A stretch of 64,000 bases of DNA from Paramyrothecium sp. XJ0827 (GCA_020881915.1 JAJFPB010000009.1:1-64000); one strand, 5' to 3'. Positions 35,240 through 49,986 are shown, counted from the first letter of the stretch. Numbers and translations are program-made. The notes: generated from the letters alone by a model not told the origin.

Positions 35240-38200
35240 ATAGACTTTAATAATAATAATAAAATTACTGCCCTATAAGTAAAAGTCTAGAAGAATATCT
35301 AAATTACTAATAAAAAGCTTAATTAATTCTAAGATAATATCCTTAATACTTAATAAGCCTATAAACTTAAGTAACTTATTAAGACCCTAAAGAAAGAAAT
35401 AGCTAATATAATATAATTTTATATAGAGGAATTAAAGAAAAATGGGGAAATACTTAAATAACTCCAAAATATAAATCTTAGTAGAGCTATAGGGACCTAG
35501 AAAGATAAGGGAGCTATTCTATAAACTAGAAGCCTAAACCCTTTAATAGTACCCTAAGTAAGCTCTAAATATTTATTATATTACTTAAAGTATATTACCT
35601 AGATTATCTCTTACTCTTTATATAAGATTATAATAAAGTTATATTTATAGCTTATAATTTAATTAGGAAAGTATAAATTTAGTTTAAGTCTATACTCTAA
35701 GACTATATAAATAATACTTCTATTTTTTAAATAAACTATACTAAATATATTTTTATAAGCTTCTAGAAGTTTAAGGAAGAAATTAGATATATTTTTAGGA
35801 TAACTAATAAAATATAGAATACTAAAAGAGCCCTTAATTTACTTAAATAGATTAGGTCCTATATTAAGCTTATTACTAAATTCCTTTATATTACTATACT
35901 ACTTTATTAGCTAGAGAATATCTTAAAGAAGATCTTTTATAATAGGATTAAATCTAATATAAAAAATAAACTTATTAAGGTTAAGTATAATAAAGTCTTA
36001 TTATTAGAATATATATATAAAGTAGTAGAAATTAATAATTAAAACTAGGAATACTATAAGGAGAGAGAATAGGAAAATAAAGTACAAAGCTTTAAAACCC
36101 CCTACTAGGTAAACTAGAAGAAGAAGAAATTTATCTCTATAAGCTATAGAACTATAGTAGGACCTATAGAAATTAATATTATCTAGAAATAAGGAAAAAA
36201 CTTCTTCTACTATAACTATAGAAAAAAGAGATACTATATATAAGATTATAGAAATAAACCCTAGAATAAAAAGAAAACCTATTTCTAGTTAGTCTAAGAG
36301 AACTAATATAATATTAATATAATTAAGAAATAATTAATTAATATTATTACTAAATAGGAACCTACTAAGAATATCTCTAACTAATAAGTAATAATTAAAG
36401 ATATCTCTAATATTACTAGTTTAACTAACTTACTATAAGGAACCTCTATAATTAGTAAATCCTTAGATAATAAATTAGAATTAAGTATAGGTACTACTAA
36501 AGGTACCCTACTCCTACTTAATTATATACTAATTAAAGCCAGAATTAAGTAATATAATCTACTCTTTAGAGATTAGGAAGTATATATTTAAGTAATAATT
36601 ATAAAGGTAGTTATAAGCCTATAGGGAGTAAGGTTTACTATTAACTCTTAATATAACCCCCTATTTAACTCTAATTACTATAGATATAATAAAATCTTAT
36701 AGGTATTTTATATAGTATATTAATATCTAATCTACCTCACTGCCAAGGTAAGGCAAAATATATTCCCTATATATATATAAGGCACTAAGATAGAAAACCC
36801 CTATATATTTAAGGAAATACCCTACTAGGAGATTAAGATATATTACCTTAGATATTAAATTATAATTCTTAGATTAAGTAAGAAATATTCTAAAGAATAT
36901 TACTTTAAAGTAGAAGAAACCTATAAAACTAATAAATACTAGATATATTACTAAGTAAAAATTAACTAACTCTATAAACTCTAAGGCAAGTATAGAAGAG
37001 AGTATACCTAGTTAGAAAATGTACTTTTAAATAAAGATTATAAGTATATTAAAATAGTAATTTTATAATTTCTTAATAGACTTCTAAGAAGGGAATATTA
37101 CTATAGGATGGGGTACTTTACTTATAACTATAAAAAGAAAACCCCTACTACCTATAGAACTGAATCTAGCTCTATAGAGATTAGCTATATAGAAGATAGT
37201 TTATATTACTACTATAATTATAAAAAATATAAGGTAGAAAGAATATATCTTTAAAGGGAAATAGAACCTAAGATAATAGGTACTATAGAGGAAGAATATA
37301 CCTAGGAGTATAAAGAATATTACTACCTATATTAAATCTACTATAGGTATATTATTTATATAAAGAAAATAAGTAATAAACTACTTATTAGTATTAGAGA
37401 AGCTAAATAAAGGATTAATAGGATCCCTATATAAAGTAACTAAGTAAAAAATAAGATCTATTAATTATAATTAAGCTATAGGATAATAGAAGGAAGTAAT
37501 AAACTATTACTATAATCTAAAAGTAAGGATAGGTAGAATAGTAAAGGTACTATATTAACTTTATAGTTTAGGGTATAAATATTAATACTAAAGTAGATAT
37601 TAGTACTAAAGAAAACTATATTAATCCTAATTTTATAAACTAATATAAAATCCCCTAGAGAAGGAAGGAGAAGCTATATAAAGCTATAAATGTAGAAGGA
37701 ATCCTATTTACCTATAACTAAGGGCTAGTAAATAAAGAAGTAGTTCTCTATATAATAATATAAGGGACTATATATTAAGTTACCCTTAATATTATATATA
37801 TATAGTCTAATATACTTCTAGGTAAATTATAATTAAAAGATTAAAGATCTACCTTTAATTAGAATACTAGCTAAGTTATAATAGCAGAATTACAACTATC
37901 TTAGATAAGGAAAAGAAAGTAAAAGGAAAAAAAGAAAGTAAATATTTATAATAAAACCCTATCTAGGAAAGGAAGGACCCTCCTAAGATAGAAGGATTAT
38001 TAGGTAAAAGCTAAAGTATTAACTAATAATAGAATATAATCTAGTATATAATATAAATAGAGCTAAGTAATATCTACTTATAAGTAAAAAGTAATTAATC
38101 TTATCTATACCCTTATATATAGTATTAAGGAGTAAATATAAGTAAAATAAGAAGTAAAAAATAGATTTATAAGTATCTTAGAAAAGTACTATAAATATAT

Positions 38201-39920
38201 AAAGCTATTTATAAAGAACCTAGAAAGTAGACTCCCTAAATATTTAGAATAGGACTATAAAATCTACCTAATTAATAAAAAAAAGACCTACTTCCTACTA
38301 ATTTATAACCTTAATACTAAAGAACTAAGGATATTAAAGAAATATATTAATAAAAACCTTAAGAAAGGATATATCTAATAATTAATATTACCTACTAAAT
38401 ATCCTATTATATTTATCTTAAAAAAGAATAGAAAACTCCGCCTATATATAAACTACTACTAATTTAATAATATTACTATTAAGAATAAGATGCCTTTATC
38501 CCTTATTACTAAAATAAGAGATTACCTATATAGTAAAATAATTTTTACTACACTAGATCTTAAAGGTACCTATAATTTAATTAAAATAAAGAAAGGAAAT
38601 AAATAGAAGACTGCATTTTATATAAAATTCAGACTCTTTAAAACCTTAGTAATACTATTTGGCCTAACTAATATACTAGCTATATTTTAATATATAATTA
38701 ACTATATTTTAAGAGAATTTATAAATAACTTTATTATTATTTACTTAAATAATATACTTATTTTCTTAGAAAATAAAAAATAATATAAAAAATATATATA
38801 TAAAGTACTCTAGGTACTATAAGATACTAAACTCCTAGTAGAACCTACTAAGAGTAACTTCTATATATATAAAGTTAATTTCCTTGGATATATTATTTAA
38901 CCTAATAAGATTTAAATAGAGAAAAGTAAGATTATAGTAATTAAAGAATAGAAGTCCCCTATAGATAATATTAAGGATATTTAGAGCTTCCTAGGATTTA
39001 CTAACTACTATAGATAGTTTATTAAATACTTTAGAAAGATTACTAAATTACTAATAGATTTAATTAAGAAAGATATATCTTTTAAGTAGACTCTAGAAGC
39101 CTAAAGAGCCTTTAAGGAGATTAAAGAATAAATTATTAGTAAACCTATTCTAGTAACTTTTAATCTAAAGAAGTAAATTATTCTAGAAACTAATATCTCT
39201 AATTATACCCTTAGTACTACTATTAGGTAAATAGGAAATAATAAATTCCTATATCTTATTACCTTCTAGTCTAAGAAAATTACTAGATCTTTACTTTATT
39301 ACCTTATTTATAATAAAGAATTTATAGTAATTATTAAAGTATTTAAGGAATTCTAATATTACCTTATAGGCATAGAATATAAGGTTAAGGTTTATATTAA
39401 TTATAGAAATATTACTTACTTTATTATAATCTAAACCCTAATAGTAAGATAAGTCTACTATATAGAAATACTTATATCCTTTAATTATAAAATTATTTAT
39501 TAGAAAGGGTCTAAGAATAGATATACTAATATACTTAGCTAGAAAAGTAAATATAAGTAAGAAATCCCTAAGGTAATATAATAACTACTATATCTAAACT
39601 TAGAAGGGAACTATAAGTAGAAAATTATTAATCTAATTAAAACCTATAGGATTAAAATAGAAGATAAGTAATATAATAAAATTAGAGAATAGAGTAAAAA
39701 ATATATTATATATATTATAGAAGTATCTATAGAAATAAATATAGAATATAGCTTAGTACCTATATATAATAACTAAATATAGATTCTAGAAGAGATATAA
39801 GAAGAAATTCTAACTAAAATCTATAGATACTATACTATTAGATATAAGGGAATTAGAAAAACTATAGAAGTAATATATTAAATATATAGCTACCCCAAAA
39901 TAAAGAAAAATATAGAGAGA
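35240..39920 (+). pseudogene. Element A gag-pol, 5' part (gag, protease, reverse transcriptase, RNase H)
   Basis: Riddled with TAG/TAA codons in place of Gln and Trp, but readable. A decayed CCHC knuckle lies near 36200. Reverse transcriptase runs from about 38430: KLRLYINYYQF, IFTTLDLKGTYNLIK, LFGLTNILAIF, and YLNNILIFL where YxDD is expected (both Asp read as Asn). RNase H follows near 39130-39500, and the start of integrase lies just before the insertion of element B at 39926. Not functional. Confidence 0.8.
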
Positions 39921-39925
39921 GTTAT
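39921..39925. repeat. Target site duplication GTTAT (left copy)
   Basis: GTTAT lies immediately before the 5' LTR of element B and again at 48096-48100 immediately after its 3' LTR, marking the insertion of B into A. Confidence 0.8.
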
Positions 39926-40546
39926 TATTACAACCTGACCCAAGGTTATAACTAAGCCGTAGAAAGTTATGTAAATTATATATATAAGAGATACTAGCCT
40001 CATTGTACTAGTATACTAAATAGGCCAGCTATACTAGGCTAATACCTATTAAGGCTAGTATACTTAGGGCTAGTATAAGAAATAGGCTAGAACTAGTAAT
40101 ATTAGCCCTAATAGAATAGAACTTTAGGGCTAATATATAGTAATAACCTAGTATAGATATTAGACCTATATAAAAGGAAATTCCTATAAATAAAGAATAA
40201 TATATAGAAAAGCTACTACTATAGATCACTTACTTATTATAATCTAATAATTAACTACAATTACACTTACTAAGTAAGTATAAGTATTAACCTATATACG
40301 CCCCATAAAGAACTATAAATAAGAGGTATATAGATAGAAGGTTCTATATATTATATCTAGACTAGAACCTACTAGCTATTAATAATATATAGTCCCTAAG
40401 ATATCCTTTAACTAGCTTCTAGAGAAGAAGTCTTATAAACTAGTGAACTGTAATATATTACTTTAAGAGGGAATCCTATTCTCTATATTAAATAATATAC
40501 TACAAAACCACCTACCCTATACTCCGGTCTAGGCTCGGTTATTATA
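39926..40546 (+). repeat. 5' LTR of element B
   Basis: 621 bp, beginning TATTACAACCTGACCCAAGG (ancestral TGTTACAACC) and ending GGTTATTATA. A 66-codon open frame on its minus strand recurs in the other LTR and is not a gene. Confidence 0.9.
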
Positions 40547-40599
40547 TGTTAATAGCTCTTATTCTAAGGTATGCCACTCCTTCGAAGTAATACTAACTA

Positions 40600-43500
40600 T
40601 AGTAGGAGAAGATTCAAAGAGTACTATCCCGCAGCCAAAGGACAAGGAAAGGGCCAAAAAAATACCTTCTGAAACCCCATTTGGAGATAATATTATTATA
40701 AGGGATAATAATAATACCTCCGGATTAGATAATAACTCTAATAATAAAAGAGATCATAAGATTAAAAAACTTAAGGAGAGGAGCAATAAAAAAGATAGAA
40801 CTATTAGTTAACTTGAAGACTAAGTTAAGGAGCTCCTTACCTATATTAATTAGGTATAGAAGAATGTAGTAGCAGCCTTTATTAGGCCATATAAAATTAA
40901 CTATATAAAAGGAACTATTGCCCAGCTGGAGCAGCAGCTCGGAGAGGCCAATGAACTAAACCACCGCGCAGCAGAAAGTTATAAGCACTAATTTAGGAGA
41001 CTCTTCGAGGCCAGAGATACCTGCGAATATAGAAAGGAACCTAGTACGGTTATTAAGCTATATAAACTAGAACCCTTTAATAGAAGCCCTAATAAGCTTT
41101 AGGGATTCCTTACCGCACTTAAGGCCTACTTCCTATATTTCCCCGCCACTTTTGCCACAGACGCGAAATAAGTTAAGTTTGTAGTACAAAGCCTAAAAGG
41201 TAATACCCTTACCTAGTTCAAACCAATACTACAAGACTATATTAAATATATATCTATTAAAAGGCACGAAGATATAGAACTTATTTTCGGAGACTTTAAG
41301 GTATTCAAAGAATATATCTAATGTACTTTTAGTATTACTAATAAAGTCAGGGAAGTAGAATAAGAACTAGACCGCCTAATACAGACTAAGTCATGTACTA
41401 CATTTGCTGCCCTATTTAGATAAGTTATCTTAAAGCTTAACTAGTCCGAGGACATCTATAAAAAGAACTTCTATAACAAATATAAGGAAGAAGTAAAGGA
41501 CAAACTCATTAAAATCGAACGGTCTAGGTATACCCTTAAGAAATATATATATAAAGTAATTAAAATCGACGAAAGAAACTTCAAATGTAGATGTAAAAAG
41601 GGACAGGTAAAATACATCCCCCACGTTAAGTACTACTTAAATAATAAGAAGTAATGTAAACTAGTAGATACCTCCTATAGGACCGAAGCCGGCCCCATAA
41701 AGCTAGGAGCTATCTAGAAAGTAGATATTACCTATTACAATTGTAAGAAGAAGGGACACTTTGCCCGAGAATATTAATAACCTAAAAAAGAATAGCTGCA
41801 AGGGAGAAGGAGATTTACCCCGGTTATAGAAGATAAATAATAACTAGATAAGATCATAGCTATGCAAATACTTAAGATAATAAGATAAGTAAGGACTGTA
41901 TTACTGCAATAAGACTAGGAATAAAAATTTAGGATATACCTACAAGACTTCTAATACCTAGAGAACCTAGAGGAAGTAGTAAGATAATTTATAGAAAACC
42001 ATTATATACTAGAAATTCCTAACACCTAACCACAGGAGTAAACGCCAAGCCCCGAGGACTCTAACACCATTATTAACAAGACCTTAAGTAAGAGCAGTAA
42101 CTTATTATTAGAAGAATCCAATAAAGAATAACACTACTTAGATAATAACCCCGAACAAAGAACCATAAACCATATAATGCAGGAGGCAGGGAAACTATAA
42201 TAGAACCTACATATGGATACTAATATCTTCATTAGAGCAGTAATAACAGAAGAAGCCCTACTAAACCCCATATATATATAATAACCTAAACTACTAAGGG
42301 AAGACAACTCCCGCATGCACATAAAACATCCGCAACACTATGCAATCGCTTAGATCTTATGCCTATAGCACCTATGTACTACGCACCTAGACAAGAAAGT
42401 AGAATAGGAGATCTTCCCTATAAGGGTTAGAGAATAAAACGCTATTCCGCCTTACGATTTAGGAGACCTCCAATACTAGATTAAGGAGGTAATATATAAG
42501 TAACATAAGGTTATAATCCTATAGAGGGACTTATAATACCCCTAGGAATACCTAAATAGGCAAGATATGAGGGACTGCCTTATAACCCACTGCAAATAGC
42601 ACGCTACAGAAAAACTCCAGCACTACCGGAACTTATAGGAAACCAAATAATAGCAGCTAAGCGAAGTCAGATTACCTAATAAAGTAAAGGAAGCTAAGCT
42701 ATGCTAGGTAGAAAGCTACTAGGATTATTTAATAGGATACCTCTACTATAAGGAAGAATAAAAAGCAAGATACTATAGATTCTCTAATCTCTATAATAGG
42801 ATAACCCCAATGGAATATAAAGAAGAATACCGAAGATACTATATACTAAAAGGAATTTGTTTTAGATACCTAATAATAACTAGCAAAATAGAAAAAATCA
42901 ATAGGAAGAACAACTAACTACTAGTAGTAGTAGATTAACTAGGATACCCTATAAGGGCCTACCTACTAAGGAATAGGCTAAATAGTAGGACCCCTATATA
43001 GTACATAGAATAATACGAAAAATACTATATACCTAATAACTTCTACTATAGACACTTAACTATAACTATTTAGATACTAAACCTTAAGAATAGAATAAAA
43101 TAGAAGACCCTATAGGATATTAATAATATCCCTATTAGAAAGAACTAGATAAAAAATGAGAATACTTATTTATAAAAGGGCTATAAATGCAGTAGGATAA
43201 TTAAATGACCCTTGGTGTAATCTAGAACTATAATAAGGCAGTATATAAGACCATTATAATTAATATAATAATTAATAGATATAAAACTATTACAGAATTA
43301 GATTCTAGAGCGGCTCGAAGTTTTATTAACTTTAAGTTAGTAAACTAACTCTAACTACTATAAAGAAGAAAAGGCAAAAGAAGTTATATTATAAAGTTAG
43401 CTAAAGGGGTACTATTTAAATATAATAATAGGTTTATTAATAAGGAAACTTACCCCCTAATGCTCTACGGTTATAGTATAACCTTTAAAGTAGTCTTTAA

Positions 43501-46500
43501 TATTATATTACTAAATAGCAAACCTATTCTTCTTAGAAGACTATAGTTTAAGTTTAAAAATCTATAGGTCAACTAGACTATAGGCTAGATATATAAGTTA
43601 GGACTTATACTAGAATAGAGACCTAAAGATTGGAAGAAAAAGGAAGTAAATATTCGCTATAAACTACTATCCAGATAAGGCATAAAATATAAGGCTAGAA
43701 GGGAATATATAGCAAAAGCCATAGTAGTTAAGAAGGAACTACTATAACCTAGTTTATAATATAAACAAAGCTGCGCTAATACAAACAGAAGCACACTATA
43801 CCTAAAGAAAATCTAATAGGTACTAAGATAAGTAGCAGAAGACCTGTCCGGTTGGTAAAGAGAGGACCCCTAGAAGAAAAAGGAGGGACTTAAAGAAAAA
43901 CTAAAAAATATCCCGAAGATCTACTACATATATAAAAAGGTATTCTAAGAAAAGTTTAAGTTAGAACTCCTAGAATATACCTAGTAGGACCATAAGATCT
44001 ACCTTATTAATAGGAAGAAAACTTACTTCCTACTAATCTATAACCTTAATATATAAGAACTATAAATACTTAAGGAATATATTAAGGAAAACCTTAGAAA
44101 AGGATATATTTAATAATTAATCTCATTAGTAGAATACCTAGTTATATTTATACTAAAAAAGAATAGGAAACTCTAATTAGTAGTAGATTACTAATAACTT
44201 AATAAGATTACTATAAAAGACTATACCTTATTACTACTTATTATAGAAATATATAATTAATTATATAGTAAAATAATCTTTACTACACTTAACTTAAAGG
44301 GAGTATATAACCTAATTTAAGTAAAGAAAGGAGAAGAATAGAAGATAGTATTTCGTACTAAGTTTAGTCTATTTAAATACCTAGTTATACCCTTTGGACT
44401 AACTAATATACTAGTAATATTCCAAAAAATAATTAATTATATCTTAAGGGAATATATAAATAATTTTGTGGTTATATATCTTAATAATATCCTTATCTTC
44501 TTAGATAATAAGGAATAATATAGGGAATATATTTATAAGGTACTTAAAGCACTCCAGGATACTAATCTACTGGTTAAACCAGAAAAAAGCAGCTTCTATA
44601 TTTAAGAGGTAGACTACCTTAGATATACTATCTAACCTAATGAAATCTAAATAGAAAAAGGAAAAATTATAGTAGTATATAAATAAGAATCTCTAAAGAA
44701 TATAAAAGATATTTAGAGCTTCCTTAGATTTATAAACTACTACTAATAATTTATTAAGAACTTTAGTAAAATTATAGTACCCTTAATTAATTTTATAAAG
44801 AAAGAATAAGAATTTAACTAGAATAATAATAAAGAAGCCCAATAAGTATTTAATAAGATCAAAAAGCTTATTACCAAAGAACCAGTTCTTACTATATTTG
44901 ACCCTAATAAAATAATTAAACTAGAAACTAATATATTAGACTTCGTACTTAGTGCCATAATTAGATAATAAGGCAGAGATGGAGTACTAAAGCCTATAGC
45001 CTTTTGGTCTAAGAAACTTAGTAGGCCACTACTTTAATACCCTATCTATAATAAGGAATTTATAGTAATAGTTAAAGTAATTAAGGAATTTAGATATTAT
45101 ATTGCGGGAAATAATTATAGGATTAAGATCTATACTAATTATAAGAATATTACTTACTTTACTATAATATAAACCCTAATTGCCTAATAAGTCTAATACT
45201 ATAAAATATTATTAGAACTTAATATAGAAATTATCTATAGAAAAGGAGTGGAAAATAGAAGAGCTAATGCCCTAAGTTAATAAAGTAACTACAAATAGGA
45301 AATACCAAAAGCCATAGGCCAAGTATTCATAATAAATAAAAAAACCAGCAACTATAAGTTATATAAACTTAGGAAATTATAGATAATAATAGAACCTAAC
45401 CTAGAACTTAAATAAAAGATCACAAAATATAATAAGCTAGCACAAGAATATAAAGTACCCTTAGGTAAATATATCTACCTAGAAGACCTATAGCTAGATT
45501 ATAATGCCTATAATGGGAAAATCTAGATACTACCTAAAGGATACTTAAAAGAAGTTATCTACATATACTACAAATACTCTCTAATAGGATACTCTAGTAT
45601 CTAGAAAATATACTAGATAATTCGCTAAATATATAATACCCCTAGATTAAGGGACTATATTATAAAATATATTAAGAAATATATAATATACTAAAAAGTA
45701 AAGGTATTATAGTATAAACTATATAGGTTTCTAAAACCCCTACTAATACTAACCTAACTATAGGAATTAATCTTATAGGACTTTATTATAAAGTTACCAC
45801 AATCTAAGAAACTAGGATTAAAAGATAGCTTTAATAGTATCTTTACTATTATTAATAGGTTTATAAAGTTCATATACTTTATAGCTTATAATAAAATAAC
45901 TAGTACTAAAATAATAGTATACTACTTTATTAAATATATTATCTTATAATATGGGCTACTAAAGGAAATTATCTCTAATAGAGGCACTACATTTATATTA
46001 AAATTCTAGTAGGAACTAATAGTATAACTTAGGATTAATAGTAAGCTAAGTACTACTTACTACCTATAAATAAATAAGTAAATAGAATATTTAAATTAAA
46101 TTATTAAAATATATCTACATTATTATATTAACTATAAGTAAGATAATTGGGCTAGATTACTACTAATTATATAAATTACATATAATAAATAGAAGTTAGA
46201 AACTACTTAATAATTACCTTACTTTATAAACTATAAATTCGAACCTATATTTAAGTAGGAAATCCGAACCGGAATAGCTAATAAGAAAGCTATAATTAAA
46301 GTATAAAATATAAAAATACTATATAATATACTTAGAAAAGAAATTTTATTTATTAAAGATAGAATAACTAAATTCTATAACTAAAAAAGATTAAATAAAC
46401 TAACTTTAAAGGAGGGAGATATAGTCTACCTACTTAGAAAAAATATAAAAATAATATAACTAAGTAATAAACTAAACTTCAAAAAATTAAGATTATTCCC

Positions 46501-46800
46501 AATTATTAAGAATATTTCTAATATTATATATAAACTACAACTACTTAATATAATAAAAATATACCTAGTATTCCACATTGCACTTTTAGAACCAGCTAAA
46601 GGTAATAAATTTATAGAAGATAGTATTAAAGTCTTACTAGAAGAACCGGAATATAAAGTTAAAAGAATACTAGTATAATATATTAAAGAAAATAGGAAAA
46701 TAATATACTTCGTAAAATAGAAAAACTATAATAAAAGCAAAAATACCTAGGAACCCCCGGAATACCTAGAAAAAGCTAAGAAGAAACTAAAGGAGTTCTA
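40600..46800 (+). pseudogene. Element B gag-pol polyprotein, RIP-mutated
   Basis: Order seen: gag (40.6-41.7 kb) with a CCHC knuckle whose first Cys now reads as Tyr (YNCKKKGHFAREY near 41735); protease region; reverse transcriptase at 44.15-44.55 kb (IFTTLNLKGVYNLIQ, IPFGLTNILVIFQ, YLNNILIFL with the YxDD aspartates changed to Asn); RNase H about 44.88-45.15 kb; integrase core 45.7-46.2 kb; chromodomain near 46.66-46.79 kb (KQKNYNKSKNTQEPPEYL, where Trp has become stop). Stops and lost catalytic Asp residues make it inactive. Confidence 0.85.
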
Positions 46801-46829
46801 GCTTTAATTGCAGAGATCTTAAAACCTAA

Positions 46830-47110
46830 GGAAGACCAATTGAGGTCCCTAGAAAAAGTAATATCTATATACACTAAAGACTGAATATTAAGAACCGTCT
46901 TCGCTTCCTCCAATATATCCTCCTTTTCGGAAGTAGCTACCGCAGCAGAACTTTTCTCCTTTAGGACCTAATGCTAATGACGAAGGCACGTCAAATAAGT
47001 AATGGAGGTATTTAACTTGGCCTAAAGCTCAAGGAGGTTATCCTCCTCTTTTTCCTCCTGCGCCTCCAATTTTTAATCTTTAGCAATTATGCGGGATACT
47101 AAGAAAAGAT
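46830..47110 (-). pseudogene. Antisense coiled-coil ORF remnant in element B
   Basis: Between the chromodomain and the 3' LTR, the minus strand reads as a charged helical stretch (KLEAQEEKEEDNLLEL, then SEKEDILEEAK) with few stops. The same place in element A holds a clearer antisense frame. It is probably a remnant of the same antisense gene, but the match is weak. Confidence 0.35.
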
Positions 47111-47474
47111 CTCAGTAAAATAAAATAAAAAGAAAAACGAGAGGAACCCACGAGATAAAAGAGGGACGCCGGTTGAATCACAAGGACGGCCCAGGGAAGT
47201 GTAGGTCTAATAGATTATAGATCTATCTAATATCTTATACTCTACCTTCTTGGCCTAATAATATATATATAATATAATAGTATAGCCAAATTAAGAAATT
47301 ACATTAGCACGAATTTTGCAATAAATGGACGAAGGGCCTGCGGGCATAATATTAATATTCTTATAAGAAAAGGAAAAGAAAGCAGAAAGGGACCTACATG
47401 TGTAATAGGGGACCATAACTTTAAGTATATCTAATACTAGGCCGCGAGACTTGGCCTTAGAGAGGAGAGCATTA

Positions 47475-48095
47475 TATTACAACCTGACCTAAGGTTATAA
47501 CTAAGCCATAGAAAGTTATATAAATTATACATATAAGAGATACTAGCCTTATTGTACTAGTATACTAAATAGGCTAGCTATACTAGGCTAATACCTATTA
47601 AGGCTAGTATACTTAGGGCTAATATAAGGAATGGGCTAGGACTAGTAATACCAGCCCCAATAGGATAGAACTTTAGGGCTAATATATAGTAATAACCTAA
47701 TATAGATACTAGACCTACATAGAAGGAAATTCCTATAAATAAAGAATAATACGTAGAAAAGCCACTACTATAGATCACTTACTTATTATAATCTAATAAT
47801 TAACTATAATTATACTTACTAAGTAAGTGTAAGTATTAACCTACGTATACCCCACAAAGAACTATAGATAAGAGGTATATAAATAGAAGGTTCTATATAT
47901 TATATCTAGACTAGAACCTACTAGTTATTAATAATATATAGTCCCTAAGATATCCTTTAACTAGCTTCTAGAGAAGAAGTCTTATAGACTAGTGAACTAT
48001 AATATATTACTTTAAGAGGGAATCCTATTCCCTGCATTAAATAACATACCGCAAAACCACCTACCCTATACTCCGGTCTAGGCTCGGTCATTATA
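47475..48095 (+). repeat. 3' LTR of element B
   Basis: 621 bp, preceded by a purine-rich tract (TTAGAGAGGAGAGCAT) suited as polypurine primer, and aligned along its length with 39926-40546. Confidence 0.9.
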
Positions 48096-48100
48096 GTTAT

Positions 48101-49230
48101 AAGGAAATATAATATTTATAATAAAACTAAAGTCTTAAGGTATAAACCTTATAGATACCTTAAATTACTACTAGTACTAACTAGACCTTAGTAATTAATT
48201 TTATAGGACTTTATTATTAAGTTCCCCTAATTAAAGAAGCTAAGCTTAAAAGATAGCTATAATAGCATTTTTATTATTATTAATAGGCTTACTAAATATA
48301 TTTATTTTATTACCTATAATAAAATAACTAATACTAAAGATATAGTATATTACTTCTATAAGTATATTATAAGCTAATATAGTATACTAGAAGAAATTAT
48401 CTCTAATAGAGGACCTATATTTATATCTAAATTCTAGTAAGAATTAGTAGCTCTCCTAGGTATTAACTATAAGCTAAGTACTACTTACTACCTATAAATA
48501 AATAGATAAATAGAATATATAAACTAAACCTTAGAATAATACCTCTACTATTATATTAATTACTAGTAGAAGGACTAGGTAAAATAGCTACCTATAGTAT
48601 AATACTACTATAATAGTACTAAGTTAGAAACTACTAAAATATTACTATTTTATATAAATTATAGGTTTGAACTAATTATTAAGTATATTAAATACAAGGG
48701 ACCCCTTAATAAACTAGTTATTATTAAGGCAAGAGAACTTAAATAGTTATATAATATAATAAAATAAGAAATCTTATTTATAAATTAGAAAATAAAAAAA
48801 TACTATAATATAAAAAGATTACTAGAGCTGATCTTTAAGGAGGGAGATATAGTTTACTTACTTAGAAAAAATATAAAAATAATATAACTAAGTAATAAGC
48901 TAGATTATAAAAAACTTAGATTCTTTAAAATCTTATATAGAATTAAAGATATTAACTATAAGCTAGAGCTCCTAAATATAATAAAGTACTACCTAATATT
49001 CTATATTATACTCCTAGAACTAGTACTAAATAATAAACCTACTAAAGAATCTATTAAGGTACTTATAGAAGAAGAAGAATATAAAGTAGAATAAATACTT
49101 ATATATAAATAAACTAAAAATAGAGAAGAATTATATTTTATTAAATAAAAAAACTATAATAAAAGTAAGAATACCTAGGAACCCCCTAAATACCTCCTAA
49201 ATACTAAATAGAAAATTACTATATTTAAGA
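48101..49230 (+). pseudogene. Element A integrase core and chromodomain, 3' part of pol
   Basis: Resumes the element A polyprotein after element B. The integrase core reads QDFIIKFPQLKKLSLKDSYN, then IFIIINRLTKYIYF and EEIISNRGPIF. The tail has RLLELIFKEGDIVYLLRKN and then a chromodomain (EEYKVEQIL, KQKNYNKSKNTQEPPKYLL). Stops occur at former Gln and Trp codons. Confidence 0.8.
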
Positions 49231-49274
49231 AGAAGGCTAGGAGATAGAACTCTTAGTAACTAAAGAACCTACCC

Positions 49275-49590
49275 CTAAAAAATTACTAAGATCTAATAAA
49301 GCCTAATCTAGCTTATTAGGTAAACCTATTTACTAAAGATTATTAATAATTATATACTTATAAGTATCTAAGGTAGGAATTAGATCCTCTTTATCTAACT
49401 TTACTATACCCTAGGTAAATAACTTCTTCTTCTTCTCTTTAGTTTTTTACCTAATAGTATAAATATAAGATAAGTGGCTAGCTACAAGGGCCAAGTTTAT
49501 CTATAACTTAGTAAGCTATAAATAAAGCCTAAGAAGAGCTTTACTTACCTTATTCTCCTCCTTTACTAATTTATTATAGGTATTTATTAC
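49275..49590 (-). pseudogene. Antisense coiled-coil ORF in element A
   Basis: On the minus strand, downstream of pol and before the 3' LTR, a frame reads KEENKVSKALLRLYLQLTKL, then SYIYTIRQKTKEKKKKLFTQG, VKLDKEDLIPTLDTY and LPNKLDQALLDL (three stops read as Gln). It has the look of a small helical protein found antisense to pol in other fungal Gypsy elements, whose usual ending resembles LGVPNDVDW. Function unknown. It is inactivated here. Confidence 0.5.
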
Positions 49591-49986
49591 CTTAGTAACT
49601 AAGGAGGATAAGTAATAAAAAAATAATATAGAAGAATAAGAGATAAATAAGACTAAGTAATTAGAATACTATTATAAGGCCAACTATAATAGGTATACTT
49701 ACTATAATAATGAGAATCCCTATCTAATATTAGGTATGCCTTTTTCTATTTAAAATAATAAGAGTATAGTATATTAGTAGAATAACTATAAAGGGTAATA
49801 TAGTAAGAAAGAGATTTTTATTTAATAGTAGTATTATAAGACTTATTATCTAATATAGTGTTAGTATATAGATAAAAGAAAGGAAAAAGGGATATATATA
49901 TCTACTATAGGAAACTAGGAAATTAATAACCTTATATAGGAAAGGATACTAGGCTATAAGACTTGGCCTTAGAAGGGGAAGCATTA

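Larger units (their letters stand above)
39926..48095 (+). mobile_element. Element B: Gypsy chromovirus nested in element A
   Basis: An 8,170-bp element with two 621-bp LTRs (39926-40546 and 47475-48095), inserted in the integrase region of A with a GTTAT target duplication. Gag-pol is on the + strand and ends in a chromodomain. RIP is milder than in A: CpG-containing codons survive in gag and near 46.8-47.4 kb. The LTR pair differs mainly by transitions. B must be younger than A. Confidence 0.9.

Noticed and set aside
40029..40229. 66-codon membrane-like ORF (-), repeated at 47578-47778
   Set aside because: Both copies lie inside the paired LTRs of element B.
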